Below are positions 7,795 to 17,642 of a stretch of DNA of 64,000 nt, one piece after another. The position numbers and the translations under genes were made by a program. Origin of the DNA: Mucilaginibacter ginsenosidivorans (GTDB taxonomy: Bacteria; Bacteroidota; Bacteroidia; Sphingobacteriales; Sphingobacteriaceae); the NCBI RefSeq assembly GCF_007971025.1, contig NZ_CP042436.1, forward strand, positions 186,001 to 250,000, written 5' to 3'. Under the pieces are notes generated by a model. That model had not been told where the DNA came from and did no database searches. It saw only the letters and a list, made by a program, of their open reading frames with translations. How positions within the stretch are numbered: position 1 is the stretch's first letter; each line of letters begins with the position of its first letter.

Positions 7795-10227
7795 ATGATC
7801 AGAAGTTATCTCAAAACCGCCCTTCGTTTTTTGCTTAAAAACAAAACTTTCAGTTTTATTAATATTATTGGGCTGGCTACCGGCACTTTGTGTTGCCTGT
7901 ATATATTATTGTACGTACAGGACCAGTACAGCTACGATAAACATCACAAGGCCGCAAACGATATTTACCGCATTACATCGTCCCTGCAGATAACCGGCGA
8001 TAAACACAATAATTCGACAGCCTCGCCCCCTATTGCACCTGCTATCAAGCGCGACTTCCCCGAGGTGGTGCAGTTTACCCGGCTGATCCCGACGGGCTTG
8101 CTGGGCAACAGCAAAAATTTGCTTAAATACAAGGAAAAATCCTTTTACGAGAAGGACCTCGTTTATGTCGATTCCACATTTTTCGATGTATTCAGCTACC
8201 ACTTTGTTTACGGAAAAAACACTTCCAGCGTGCTGGCTCAGCCATATTCTATTGTTCTTTTAAAGTCCGTCGCAGATAAGCTGTTCGGCAATACCGATCC
8301 GGTCGGAAAAGTGATAACGATTGATAATGGCTTTGGCAAACACGATTTTAACGTTACGGCGGTAGTAGACGAAAGCCTTGGAAAAACCAGTATCACGGCC
8401 AACATATTTGTAACCATGCGCAGCGGTGGATTCGGGCAGTTTGTGTTGGATAACACGGCATGGGCCGGTTATAACCTGGCATGTTCGTATATTAAATTGC
8501 GGCCCGGAGCGAGTGCTACCGCACTCGAGAAGAAACTGCCGGATTTCCTCAACAAACACGGCGCTCAGCAATTGAAAGCTCTCGGCATGACCAAAGTGTT
8601 ACACCTGCAACCCATTACTTCGGTTCACACCACCAGCGGTTACGAGGTTGAATTGAGCAAAACGGTAAGTCCCTCCCTTCTTTACATTTTGGCATTGATA
8701 GCCGTTATGATCCAGTTCATCGCCTGCATCAATTTCATGAACTTGTCCACCGCACGGGCTTCCAAACGCGCCAAAGAAGTTGGTGTACGTAAAGTTGTAG
8801 GAGCCGGGCGCGCCGATCTGATCCGGCAATTCCTCGGCGAATCATTTTTACTTTCCCTGATAGGCGTAATATTAGCCATTCCATTACTATACCTCGCGTT
8901 GCCTTATCTTAACCAGGTCACCCATACAGACATCCGTATCTCTTTTCTCAATCATTACAGCATCTGGTTAATTCTTATAGCAGTTGTTTTTGTAACCGGG
9001 GTAGTGGCAGGCAGTTACCCTGCTTTCTATCTTTCTGCTTTCGAGGCTATCAAAGTGATGAAAGGTAATTTCACGAGCCAGATATCGGCCTCGGGCATAC
9101 GGCGTTCGCTTGTTGTTTTCCAGTTTGTGCTTTCCATTGTGCTGATAACAGGTATTATAGTCATTTATAGCCAGCTCAATTATATCAAAAATAAAGACCT
9201 GGGGTTCGATAAAAGCCAAAGGCTGATATTCAGTTTTTACACGGGCGACACCCAGCAAAAAATGAGCGCCTTTGCAAATGATCTTCAGCAATTATCTGAC
9301 GTAAAAGCAGTAAGCCGCTCAAATAATTACCTCAGCCAGTTTGTTGGCCGCGATCATGGTGTTTACCTTGCAGGTGGCAACGGGGCCAACGCCATTGACG
9401 CACAGAACATGGATACCGACGAAAAATTCGTCAAAACCAATGGGATCAAGATCATCAGCGGACGCGACTTCAGGGTGAAAGACACTTTAAAAACACTCAT
9501 TAACGAAACCCTTTGTAAAAGACTGGGGCTCGACCCTGCTAAGGCTCCCGGCACCAGGTTATACAGCCAGTATCTCAACGGGCCGGTTTCATACGTCGAT
9601 GTTATTGGCGTAATGAAGGATTTCAACTACAATTCATTACATGGCGAAGTGCGTCCGTTTATGCTATTTTATAATGGCGATCCGAACGCTTTCTCGTTCA
9701 TAACCGTGGCAACGGATAGCAAGGATTACAAGACAACCCTCGGGCGTATCGAATCCGTTTGGCAAAAAGACCTTCCTGGCGTACCTTTTGAGTACTCGTT
9801 CCTGGACGAGGAGGTGCAAAAGCAATATGAAGCCGAGATAAGTCTCTCGCAGATCATCAATTCATTTACAATAATGGCCATACTGATCTCGTGCCTTGGG
9901 TTGTTTGGCCTGGCTGCCTTCAGCGCCGAGCAGCGCCAAAAGGAGATCGGTATCCGCAAGGTACTGGGGGCCAGTGTTGCCGGCGTTGTTGGTTTGCTCT
10001 CGAAAGAATTTGTTAAGCTGGTTGGTATTTCGTTTTTTATTGCCACACCGGTAGCCTGGTGGGCTATGAGCAAGTGGCTGCAGGCCTTTGCCTATAAAAT
10101 TACCATCAGCTGGTGGATGTTTGCGATTGCAGGGGCCCTATCTATTTTGATCGCCCTCGTAACGGTAAGCTTCCAGGCCATCAAGGCAGCGCTGGCTAAC
10201 CCGGTGAGGAGTCTGAGGAGCGAGTGA
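7795..10227 (+). CDS. MacB/FtsX-type ABC transporter permease, copy 1
   Basis: Large inner-membrane permease (810 residues) with the double MacB_PCD plus FtsX layout. An N-terminal helix (about 20-42, IIGLATGTLCCLYILLYVQ) is followed by a periplasmic domain, a three-helix FtsX block (about 285-410) ending in AGSYPAFYLS, a fourth helix after an RRSLVVFQF motif, a second periplasmic domain, and a C-terminal FtsX block beginning SCLGLFGLAAF...RQKEIGIRKVLGA. It ends with the sequence ALANPVRSLRSE that all three copies share. Family members export lipids, peptides or lipoproteins, or transmit mechanical signals. No ATPase is encoded beside it. First of three tandem paralogues. Confidence 0.93.
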   Translation: MIRSYLKTALRFLLKNKTFSFINIIGLATGTLCCLYILLYVQDQYSYDKHHKAANDIYRITSSLQITGDKHNNSTASPPIAPAIKRDFPEVVQFTRLIPTGLLGNSKNLLKYKEKSFYEKDLVYVDSTFFDVFSYHFVYGKNTSSVLAQPYSIVLLKSVADKLFGNTDPVGKVITIDNGFGKHDFNVTAVVDESLGKTSITANIFVTMRSGGFGQFVLDNTAWAGYNLACSYIKLRPGASATALEKKLPDFLNKHGAQQLKALGMTKVLHLQPITSVHTTSGYEVELSKTVSPSLLYILALIAVMIQFIACINFMNLSTARASKRAKEVGVRKVVGAGRADLIRQFLGESFLLSLIGVILAIPLLYLALPYLNQVTHTDIRISFLNHYSIWLILIAVVFVTGVVAGSYPAFYLSAFEAIKVMKGNFTSQISASGIRRSLVVFQFVLSIVLITGIIVIYSQLNYIKNKDLGFDKSQRLIFSFYTGDTQQKMSAFANDLQQLSDVKAVSRSNNYLSQFVGRDHGVYLAGGNGANAIDAQNMDTDEKFVKTNGIKIISGRDFRVKDTLKTLINETLCKRLGLDPAKAPGTRLYSQYLNGPVSYVDVIGVMKDFNYNSLHGEVRPFMLFYNGDPNAFSFITVATDSKDYKTTLGRIESVWQKDLPGVPFEYSFLDEEVQKQYEAEISLSQIINSFTIMAILISCLGLFGLAAFSAEQRQKEIGIRKVLGASVAGVVGLLSKEFVKLVGISFFIATPVAWWAMSKWLQAFAYKITISWWMFAIAGALSILIALVTVSFQAIKAALANPVRSLRSE

Positions 10228-10250
10228 GTCCCTTACTAATGAACTAAACC

Positions 10251-12626
10251 ATGATAAAGAATTATTTAAAAGTGGCCTGGCGTAACCTTGTAAAGAACAA
10301 GGTGCATTCATTCATTAACATCATCAGCCTGTCAGTTGGTATGACGGTATCTATGTTGATCGGCCTTTGGATTTGGAGCGAACTCTCGTTCGATAGGTAT
10401 CATAAAAACTATGAAAGCATAGCTCGCGTGATGCAAAATCAAACAACGAATGGTGAAATAAGCAGCTTAAAAGCAATGCCCATTCCGGTGGCATATCAAC
10501 TCCGCCACCTTTATGCCAGCGATTTTAAATACGTGATATTATCATCCTGGACCAATCCTCATCTGATCTCGTTCAAAGATAAAAACCTATCTATTTCAGG
10601 TAATTTTATGGAACCGGACGCGCCTGAAATGCTGACATTAAAGATGCTTAGCGGCAACAGGAACGGGCTAAAGGACCCCGCGTCAATTTTATTGTCCCAA
10701 TCTGTCGCAAAAGCAATCTTCGGTAATACAAATGTCGCCGATAAAGTGATCAAACTGGATACGTCCAGCCTAAAGATAGCGGGTGTATACCAGGATTTAC
10801 CCGCCAATACCTCGCTTAGTAATATATCATTTATAGCCCCATGGGCGATATATGCCCGTACACCAGATGTCACCCAGGCTGAAAGCGACTGGAATCAGAA
10901 TTCCTTCCAGATTTTTGCACAGGTCGCTACAGCGCGTGATATGGCCTCGGTATCGTCGAAAATAAAAAACATCAAATTTGACAATGAAGACGGCGACGGA
11001 AAGCAATTTAAACCAGAAATCTTCCTTTATCCCATGAGTCGCTGGCACTTGTATTCCGAATTCAATAACGGGGTGAGTGCAGGCGGCGACATAAAGTATG
11101 TATGGCTTTTCGGTATTGTCGGCATCTTTGTGATGGTGCTGGCTTGCATAAATTTCATGAACCTGAGTACTGCCCGGTCTGAAAAACGTGCCCGCGAAGT
11201 GGGTATCCGGAAAGCAATGGGCTCGTTGCAGGGTCAGCTGATCTTGCAATTTTTAAGCGAGTCATTATTGACAGCTCTCTTAGCTTTTGCCGTATCCCTT
11301 TTTTTAACACAGCTTGTACTTCCTTTCTTTAACAATCTTGCGGGCAAACAAATATCTATTCTTTGGGCTGACCCTGTATTTTGGTTGTGCGGTATTGGGT
11401 TCGCCGCTTTAAGCGGCCTGTTTGCAGGCAGTTATCCTGCTTTTTATCTATCTTCTTTCAAGCCGGTAAAGGTGATGAAAGGCGTTTTCCGGTTGGGCAG
11501 TATGGCAGGTATTCCGCGGAAAGCACTTGTGGTAGCTCAATTCACATTTTCCGTCATCATGATCATAGGCACTATCGTCGTTTTTCGCCAGGTTCAGTTT
11601 GTCAAAAACCGGCCTGTTGGGTATAATCGGGCAGGGTTGGTGATGGTCAGGCCCTATTCAGAAACCCTCCATCGTCATATCGGCGCTTTTCGGAACGACC
11701 TGTTACAGGCAGGCGCCATTGCTGAAGTGGCGGAATCGGGCAACCAGATAACACGGGGCAGCAGAACAAGCGGAGGCTTTAAATGGAGCGGGAAAGACCC
11801 AAATCTTTCTGATCAGTTTGCAACTTTCGCTGTAACAGCACAATATGGGAAAACAATAGGCTGGCAATTTAAAGCCGGCCGGGATTTTTCAAAAGGATCG
11901 GTTGCCGATCAGGATGGGCTGGTGCTAAACGAGTCTGCTGTGAAATATATGGGGCTTAAAAATCCTGTTGGGCAGGTCATCGGGTGGAACGATAAAAACT
12001 ATACCATTTTAGGCGTAACAAAAGATATGGTAGTCGAATCGCCCTACGAGCCGATCAAACCAACGATCTTTTATCCTACCACAGAAGCTGGTATCATCAA
12101 CCTTCGCATCAACCCTAAAATAAGTACAGCCGATGCGCTGACCGCCATTGAAGCTACCTATAAGAAATATGCACCAGGCGAGCCATTTGACTACAAATTC
12201 GTAGATGAAGAGTATGCGGACAAATTCAATAATGAGGAGCGTATCGGCAAATTAGCCAGCTCATTCGCCGGCCTGGCTATTTTCATCAGTTGTCTCGGTT
12301 TGTTCGGCATGGCATCATTTATGGCTGAACAGCGCACCAAGGAAATTGGCGTCCGCAAAGTGCTGGGTGCATCTGCGTTTACCCTGTGGAGCCTCCTGTC
12401 CAAAGATTTCATCCTGCTTGTGATCATATCGCTGGCAATAGCTACGCCTGTAGGATATTATTTCATGCACAACTGGTTACAACATTATACCTATCATACC
12501 GGGTTGCCCTGGTGGTTATTTGCGGCCACTGCGGCGGGTTCAATCACCATCACCTTGGTCACGGTAAGCTATCAAAGCATTAAGGCCGCTTTGGCTAACC
12601 CGGTAAAGAGTTTGAGGAGTGAGTGA
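10251..12626 (+). CDS. MacB/FtsX-type ABC transporter permease, copy 2
   Basis: Second paralogue, 791 residues, starting 23 bases after copy 1. It has the same architecture: MIKNYLKVAWRNLVKNK leader, first helix ISLSVGMTVSMLIGLWIW, periplasmic domain, FtsX block with CINFMNLSTARSEKRAREVGIRKAMG, central helix after PRKALVVAQF, and C-terminal FtsX block MASFMAEQRTKEIGVRKVLGA, ending ALANPVKSLRSE. The N-terminal periplasmic domain diverges strongly from copies 1 and 3 while the membrane blocks remain alike, suggesting different partners or ligands. The two genes very probably share a transcript. Confidence 0.93.
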   Translation: MIKNYLKVAWRNLVKNKVHSFINIISLSVGMTVSMLIGLWIWSELSFDRYHKNYESIARVMQNQTTNGEISSLKAMPIPVAYQLRHLYASDFKYVILSSWTNPHLISFKDKNLSISGNFMEPDAPEMLTLKMLSGNRNGLKDPASILLSQSVAKAIFGNTNVADKVIKLDTSSLKIAGVYQDLPANTSLSNISFIAPWAIYARTPDVTQAESDWNQNSFQIFAQVATARDMASVSSKIKNIKFDNEDGDGKQFKPEIFLYPMSRWHLYSEFNNGVSAGGDIKYVWLFGIVGIFVMVLACINFMNLSTARSEKRAREVGIRKAMGSLQGQLILQFLSESLLTALLAFAVSLFLTQLVLPFFNNLAGKQISILWADPVFWLCGIGFAALSGLFAGSYPAFYLSSFKPVKVMKGVFRLGSMAGIPRKALVVAQFTFSVIMIIGTIVVFRQVQFVKNRPVGYNRAGLVMVRPYSETLHRHIGAFRNDLLQAGAIAEVAESGNQITRGSRTSGGFKWSGKDPNLSDQFATFAVTAQYGKTIGWQFKAGRDFSKGSVADQDGLVLNESAVKYMGLKNPVGQVIGWNDKNYTILGVTKDMVVESPYEPIKPTIFYPTTEAGIINLRINPKISTADALTAIEATYKKYAPGEPFDYKFVDEEYADKFNNEERIGKLASSFAGLAIFISCLGLFGMASFMAEQRTKEIGVRKVLGASAFTLWSLLSKDFILLVIISLAIATPVGYYFMHNWLQHYTYHTGLPWWLFAATAAGSITITLVTVSYQSIKAALANPVKSLRSE

Positions 12627-12685
12627 TTGACGTTTCGCAAAACGGCTTAAATAAGACTACTAATGAACAATTGAATAATAAGCTA

Positions 12686-15148
12686 ATGATAAAGAACTAT
12701 TTCAAGATCGCATTCCGCAATTTCTGGCGGCATAAACTTTTTACGCTGATCAATGTTATTGGCTTGTCTATTGGTATCAGCGCGGCGCTGGTCATTTGCC
12801 TCATCGTGCACTATGACCTTACTTTTGATAAGTTTCATAAGGATGGCGACCGTATTTACCGGGTAGTAACCAATTTTTCTTTCCAGGGTTCACCTGGCAA
12901 CAATGCCGGTGTTTGCGGGCCATTACCCTGGGCAACTAAAAACGGGGTAACCGGGCTGCAGCAGATAGCGCCCATTTTCAGGTTATTTCAACCGAACGTA
13001 GTTATTCCCAACGGAAGTAAGGAGTCGGCCCGTTTTAAGTTACAGGATAATGTTATCGTAGCCGATGGCGATTATTTTAAATTGTTCGAATACAAATGGC
13101 TCGCCGGTTCGGCATCGTCCGCATTGGCAGCACCTTACAAGGTGGTATTGACTTCTGAACAGGCAGAAAAGTATTTCCCCGGCGCCAGTTACGACCAAAT
13201 GCTTGGCCGAACCGTGGTTTACGATACCTTAAAAACTACGGTTAGCGGCATCGTTCAAACTATCAAACAAAACACCGATCTTATTTTTCATGATTTCGTT
13301 TCGTTCCCTACAGCTTTTTCGAATCCGTCCATCAAAGAGCAATTGCGTTTGAATAACTGGGGCGGTACAAGTCCCGAGTATCAGCTTTTCGTGAAATTGG
13401 CGCCGCAAACCACTGCAGCAGGTGTCGAAAGGCAGTTGAACGATATCATGAAAAAGAATTATAAAAGCAGGCCGGGCGTGACAGAAACATTTGCTTTGCA
13501 ACCACTTGCCGACATCCATTTCAATAACCTTTACGGAACTTTTAATGGTCGGGTAGCGGATAAAACGACATTGCTGGAATTATCCGGTATTGCTTTGTTC
13601 CTGATATTGCTTGGCTGCATCAACTTTATCAATTTGACAACCGCACAATCGGCACAAAGGGCCAAAGAGATCGGCATCCGCAAAACTATGGGCAGCACCC
13701 GCCGGCAATTGATCCTCCAGTTTTTGAGTGAAACATTCCTGGTTACCCTGGCAGCCGTCATCATATCAGCAGCGATGGCTCCGGTGATACTGAAATTATT
13801 TGCCGGCTTTGTCCCGGCGGGTGTAAATGCCAACCTGTTCAGCCAACCGGGCATACTTTTATTCCTGGCTTTGCTGACGGTGGTTGTAAGCCTGCTATCC
13901 GGCTTTTACCCGGCCCTTATGCTATCAGGCCACAAACCCGTATCGGTACTTAAAAACCAGGCACAAAATAACAGCAACAAAACCAGGAGCGCGATGCTGC
14001 GTAAGTCGTTAACGGTGACTCAATTCGCTATTGCGCAGTTTTTCATTATGGCGACCATCCTGGTGAGCAAACAGGTTTACTATGCGACCCACAAAGATCT
14101 CGGTTTTAAAAAAGATGCTATCCTGATCGTCAATTCGCCCTGGAAAAACAGGCAGGAGCGGTTGAACCAGGTGCTGCTGAATAAGTTCAGAGCCATTCCG
14201 CAGATCGAACTCATCAGCATGGGTCGCGATGCGCCGGCTGCAGGTGACCTGTTCTCGACCGAGGCTACTTATAACGACGGGAAAAAAGAGATCAAACTGG
14301 AAAATTTTGGTGTACGGTTCGGCGACGAGAACTATATCAAAGTTTATCATATTAAATTATTAGCAGGACGTAATTTGAGGCCCGGCGATACCTCGAAAGC
14401 AGTTCTGATTAATAACACATTGGCTAAACAACTCGGTTTCAAGAGCCCGCAGGATGCTGTCGGCAAAGTGATCAGTAAATATAATGGCAACGCCGGCGAT
14501 ATGCTGATAGCCGGCGTAGTGGCCGATTTTAATGCAGAATCGATACATGCTGCCATTGCACCGGTAGCCATTATGACCAGCACCAACTTTTATTTTAATG
14601 GCACATTTCACATCGCACTCAAACCGCAAACCACAACCGGCGATGATTGGAAAACTGCCATTGCAGCTATGGAAAAAGCCTGGAAACAGATTTACCCTGA
14701 AGATGATTTTGAATACAGCTTTTTTGACGAAAACATCGCCCGGCTATATACCGATGAACAGCATACCTCCGCATTGTTGAGTTGGGCCACAGGCCTTTCT
14801 ATTTTGATAAGTTGCCTTGGCTTGCTGGGACTTGCCATATATACCACCACGCAGCGGACAAAAGAAATAGGGGTCCGCAAAGTGCTGGGCGCCACTGTAA
14901 CACAGATAGCGACATTACTCTCAGCCGAGTTGGTGTGGCTTCTTGCGCTGTCCTTCGTGACCATCAGTCCTGTGGCCTGGTACGCCATGAACAGGTGGAT
15001 GCAAAGCTTTGCCGACCGGACCCCAATAAGTTGGTGGATATTTGCCTTGAGCGGCGGGGGCATGTTACTAACGGCCTTACTGACGTCGGGTTTTCAAACC
15101 ATTAAAGCTGCCCTGGCAAACCCGGTGAAGAGCCTTCGTTCGGAGTAG
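12686..15148 (+). CDS. MacB/FtsX-type ABC transporter permease, copy 3
   Basis: Third paralogue. The open frame begins at 12623 and overlaps the end of copy 2, but the first 21 codons are not family-like; the ATG at 12686 gives MIKNYFKIAFRNFWRHK, aligning with the other copies (820 residues). It has the same two FtsX blocks (CINFINLTTAQSAQRAKEIGIRKTMG; IYTTTQRTKEIGVRKVLGA) and the common ALANPVKSLRSE end. Sixty bases separate it from copy 2, and an ankyrin gene follows after 26 bases. As with its siblings, an ATPase partner must be encoded elsewhere, or the protein may work without one. Confidence 0.92.
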   Translation: MIKNYFKIAFRNFWRHKLFTLINVIGLSIGISAALVICLIVHYDLTFDKFHKDGDRIYRVVTNFSFQGSPGNNAGVCGPLPWATKNGVTGLQQIAPIFRLFQPNVVIPNGSKESARFKLQDNVIVADGDYFKLFEYKWLAGSASSALAAPYKVVLTSEQAEKYFPGASYDQMLGRTVVYDTLKTTVSGIVQTIKQNTDLIFHDFVSFPTAFSNPSIKEQLRLNNWGGTSPEYQLFVKLAPQTTAAGVERQLNDIMKKNYKSRPGVTETFALQPLADIHFNNLYGTFNGRVADKTTLLELSGIALFLILLGCINFINLTTAQSAQRAKEIGIRKTMGSTRRQLILQFLSETFLVTLAAVIISAAMAPVILKLFAGFVPAGVNANLFSQPGILLFLALLTVVVSLLSGFYPALMLSGHKPVSVLKNQAQNNSNKTRSAMLRKSLTVTQFAIAQFFIMATILVSKQVYYATHKDLGFKKDAILIVNSPWKNRQERLNQVLLNKFRAIPQIELISMGRDAPAAGDLFSTEATYNDGKKEIKLENFGVRFGDENYIKVYHIKLLAGRNLRPGDTSKAVLINNTLAKQLGFKSPQDAVGKVISKYNGNAGDMLIAGVVADFNAESIHAAIAPVAIMTSTNFYFNGTFHIALKPQTTTGDDWKTAIAAMEKAWKQIYPEDDFEYSFFDENIARLYTDEQHTSALLSWATGLSILISCLGLLGLAIYTTTQRTKEIGVRKVLGATVTQIATLLSAELVWLLALSFVTISPVAWYAMNRWMQSFADRTPISWWIFALSGGGMLLTALLTSGFQTIKAALANPVKSLRSE

Positions 15149-15174
15149 GTTACGGCAAAGTGACATGAAGCATT

Positions 15175-16029
15175 ATGTATATGAATTATTCTGACATAAA
15201 CGACCCCTTATTTGCACAGGCATTGCAGGCGCTCGACGCCGGCGACACCGGCACATTGGAAAAGCTTATTACAGAATATCCCCGTTTAATAAGGAACAGG
15301 CTTATTATCGGGGAAGATGGTTATTTTAAAGACCCATACCTGATATGGTTTGTGGCTGACAACCCCATCCGGAATTCCGGTCTTCCGCCAAATATCACAG
15401 ATATAACCCGGTTGCTTGTAGAAGCGATAAAGCGGGAGGCGGAAGATACTTTTCATGAACAAATTGACTACGCACTTGGGTTGGTGGCGACAGGACGCAT
15501 ACCGCGCGAATGCGGCGTACAGATAGGCCTGATGGATATATTGATAGATGCCGGCGCTAAACCGGGAGGTGGAATGGGTGCATTTGCGCATGGCAATGTG
15601 GAGGCTGCAAAACATCTTATCGACCGTGGTGGTAAGCTGACATTTGCAATGGCTGTATGCCTGGAGTACGTGGACGACATTAACCATTTATGTAATAAGG
15701 CCAGCCCGGCGGAGAAGTTAACGGCCCTTGCAGCCGCCGCATTTTATGGGAAAACGAATATGGTAAGGCTTTTATTAACCATGGGAGCTGATCCGAATGG
15801 ATATCCCGAAAGCGCAAGCGGATTTCACAGCCATGCCACCCCGCTACACCAGGCAGTATGTTCCGGTTCGCTTGATACGGTGCAAGTGCTGACGGAGGCG
15901 GGTGCAGGGCTTGGCGCGACCGACAAAATTTATAGCGGAACGCCTTTGGATTGGGCAATACATATGCAAACCGAGGCCAGCAATGAAGAAGAGAAAAAGA
16001 ACTTTGCACTGATCGAAGCTTACCTGTGA
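15175..16029 (+). CDS. Ankyrin-repeat protein
   Basis: Cytoplasmic 284-residue protein without signal peptide or membrane segment. Two to three well-formed ankyrin repeats are visible in the C-terminal half (TALAAAAFYGKTNMVRLLLT and TPLHQAVCSGSLDTVQVLTE, ending GTPLDWAIH), with degenerate ones before (about residues 105-165). Such repeats mediate protein binding; the partner is unknown. It begins 26 bases after permease copy 3, so it may be read with that operon. ATG at 15175, with a second in-frame ATG two codons later. Confidence 0.85.
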   Translation: MYMNYSDINDPLFAQALQALDAGDTGTLEKLITEYPRLIRNRLIIGEDGYFKDPYLIWFVADNPIRNSGLPPNITDITRLLVEAIKREAEDTFHEQIDYALGLVATGRIPRECGVQIGLMDILIDAGAKPGGGMGAFAHGNVEAAKHLIDRGGKLTFAMAVCLEYVDDINHLCNKASPAEKLTALAAAAFYGKTNMVRLLLTMGADPNGYPESASGFHSHATPLHQAVCSGSLDTVQVLTEAGAGLGATDKIYSGTPLDWAIHMQTEASNEEEKKNFALIEAYL

Positions 16030-16103
16030 ACGATGGGGTAACACAAGTGTGCATTCAGCTAACACAAACTTTCAGAACCTCTTCAACTATTGGGTGAAAC
16101 CTC

Positions 16104-16111
16104 TAACTTTG
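16104..16111 (+). promoter_or_regulatory. -7 box just before the acyltransferase gene
   Basis: TAACTTTG fits TAnnTTTG and ends seven bases before the ATG at 16119. The -33 position is weak. Predicts a very short or absent 5' leader. Confidence 0.45.
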
Positions 16112-16118
16112 CTGCCGA

Positions 16119-16853
16119 ATGAGAAAACTATTCGGCTACATTTTATCACCCGTCCATTACCTGGCATTCGGGTTGATATTGGTTATATTTCATCCCGTAC
16201 AATGGATATGTTTTAACGCTTTTGGCTACCGGGCACATAAATGGGTGATTGATGTAATGAATTCGCTGCTTACAGCCAGCTATTATTTACTGGGCAACAC
16301 GGTAAAATTTACCAACCATCAAAACCTGCCTGTTGGGCGACCCATTATTTTCATAGCCAACCACCAAAGCTTGTACGACATCCCGGTATTGATCTGGTTT
16401 TTACGAAAATATCACGCCAAGTTTATCTCCAAAATAGAGCTGACCAAAGGCATCCCGTCGGTATCCTATAATTTACGCCATGGCGGCGCGGCTAATATCG
16501 ACCGTAAAGACCCTCGCCAATCCATTATGGAAATTGGCAAACTGGGCACCCGCATGAAGGAAAACAAATGGGGCGCTGTGATATTTCCCGAAGGCACCCG
16601 TTCCAAAGACGGTATGGTAAAAACCTTCCAGGCGGCAGGTGTTGCAACTCTCCTGAAAAAATGCCCTGAGGCCTTGCTGGTACCGATAGCTATTGATAAC
16701 TCCTGGAAAATGGTCCGCTATGGCCAGTTCCCGCTGAATACCTTTATTGCAATGTCGTGGGAAGTGTTAACACCGGTTGAACCTGCGGGCAAGCCCGTGG
16801 ACGAGTCGGTGTCAGCGTGCGAAACGGCGATCAAGCAAGCACTTGGGCAATAG
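16119..16853 (+). CDS. plsC: 1-acyl-sn-glycerol-3-phosphate acyltransferase
   Basis: Membrane-associated acyltransferase of phospholipid synthesis that acylates lysophosphatidate to phosphatidate. The catalytic NHQSLYD (HX4D, residues 81-87) and the substrate-binding FPEGTRS (156-162) motifs are intact, with two hydrophobic segments near the N-terminus (about 8-35, 45-60). The 244-residue length is typical. ATG at 16119. Transcribed toward, but not with, the convergent LytTR regulator gene. Confidence 0.93.
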   Translation: MRKLFGYILSPVHYLAFGLILVIFHPVQWICFNAFGYRAHKWVIDVMNSLLTASYYLLGNTVKFTNHQNLPVGRPIIFIANHQSLYDIPVLIWFLRKYHAKFISKIELTKGIPSVSYNLRHGGAANIDRKDPRQSIMEIGKLGTRMKENKWGAVIFPEGTRSKDGMVKTFQAAGVATLLKKCPEALLVPIAIDNSWKMVRYGQFPLNTFIAMSWEVLTPVEPAGKPVDESVSACETAIKQALGQ

Positions 16854-16915
16854 TTTGCGGCGCGAGCGAATTACATGGTGAGTATGTTAACAAACCGCCA
16901 GCTTAAAACGGCAAG

Positions 16916-17641
16916 CTAAATATTCTTCCCGTCAACTATCTTGAAAAACTCATCACGGTAAGTATCCCCTACAGGAATTACTTTATCACCAATAAATATC
17001 CGGCTGCGTTCGATGCTATCGATTTTATTGATAGATACGATGTAAGATTTATGTACGCGGATAAAATACTTTTCTGGTAATGCATCTTCCATCTTTTTCA
17101 TATTCTGCAGGGTGATGATACGCTCTGATGGCGTAAATATGGAGATATAGTCCTTCAGGCCCTCGATGAAAAGAATATCGTTCAAATACACTTTCTGTAT
17201 TTTATGCTCGGTCTTAACAAAGATAAAATCGCTCAGCAGGTCGCGCTGCTGTGTTTGTTCAACCTTAACTTCCGGCTTGACGGCGGGCTCTATGATCGCC
17301 TGTGCTTTCTGTACGGATTTAAAGAACCGGTCAAAAGCAATAGGTTTCAGCAAATAATCGATCACATCTAACTCATAGCCCTCCAGCGCATATTGCGGGT
17401 AAGCCGTCGTCAATATCACTTTAGACTTACCATTGGCTATACGCAGAAATTGTATCCCGGTAAGCTCTGGCATTTGCACATCCAGGAAAACCAGGTCCAC
17501 CCCACCGGCTTGCACCACTTGTAATGCCTCTATCGGGTTGGTGGTTGCCTTCACCAATTCCAAAAAGGGCATCTTGGAGATGTAATCCTCCAGTATGTGC
17601 AGCGCTAAAGGCTCGTCGTCAACTACAAGGCATCTGATCAT
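16916..17641 (-). CDS. LytTR-family response regulator
   Basis: Two-component response regulator of 241 residues. The receiver domain (1-about 118) has the acidic pair D8-D9, phosphoacceptor D54 (FLDVQMPE) and K99. A linker leads to a LytTR DNA-binding domain (about 136-238) with the family pattern FIEGLKDYISIF and FIRVHKSYIVSINKI. The kinase gene ends one base upstream on the same strand, so the two form an operon. A LytTR-type direct repeat lies 1.1 kb away, before the divergent ABC exporter, which is the likely target. Confidence 0.95.
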   Translation of the reverse strand: MIRCLVVDDEPLALHILEDYISKMPFLELVKATTNPIEALQVVQAGGVDLVFLDVQMPELTGIQFLRIANGKSKVILTTAYPQYALEGYELDVIDYLLKPIAFDRFFKSVQKAQAIIEPAVKPEVKVEQTQQRDLLSDFIFVKTEHKIQKVYLNDILFIEGLKDYISIFTPSERIITLQNMKKMEDALPEKYFIRVHKSYIVSINKIDSIERSRIFIGDKVIPVGDTYRDEFFKIVDGKNI

Positions 17642-17642
17642 T

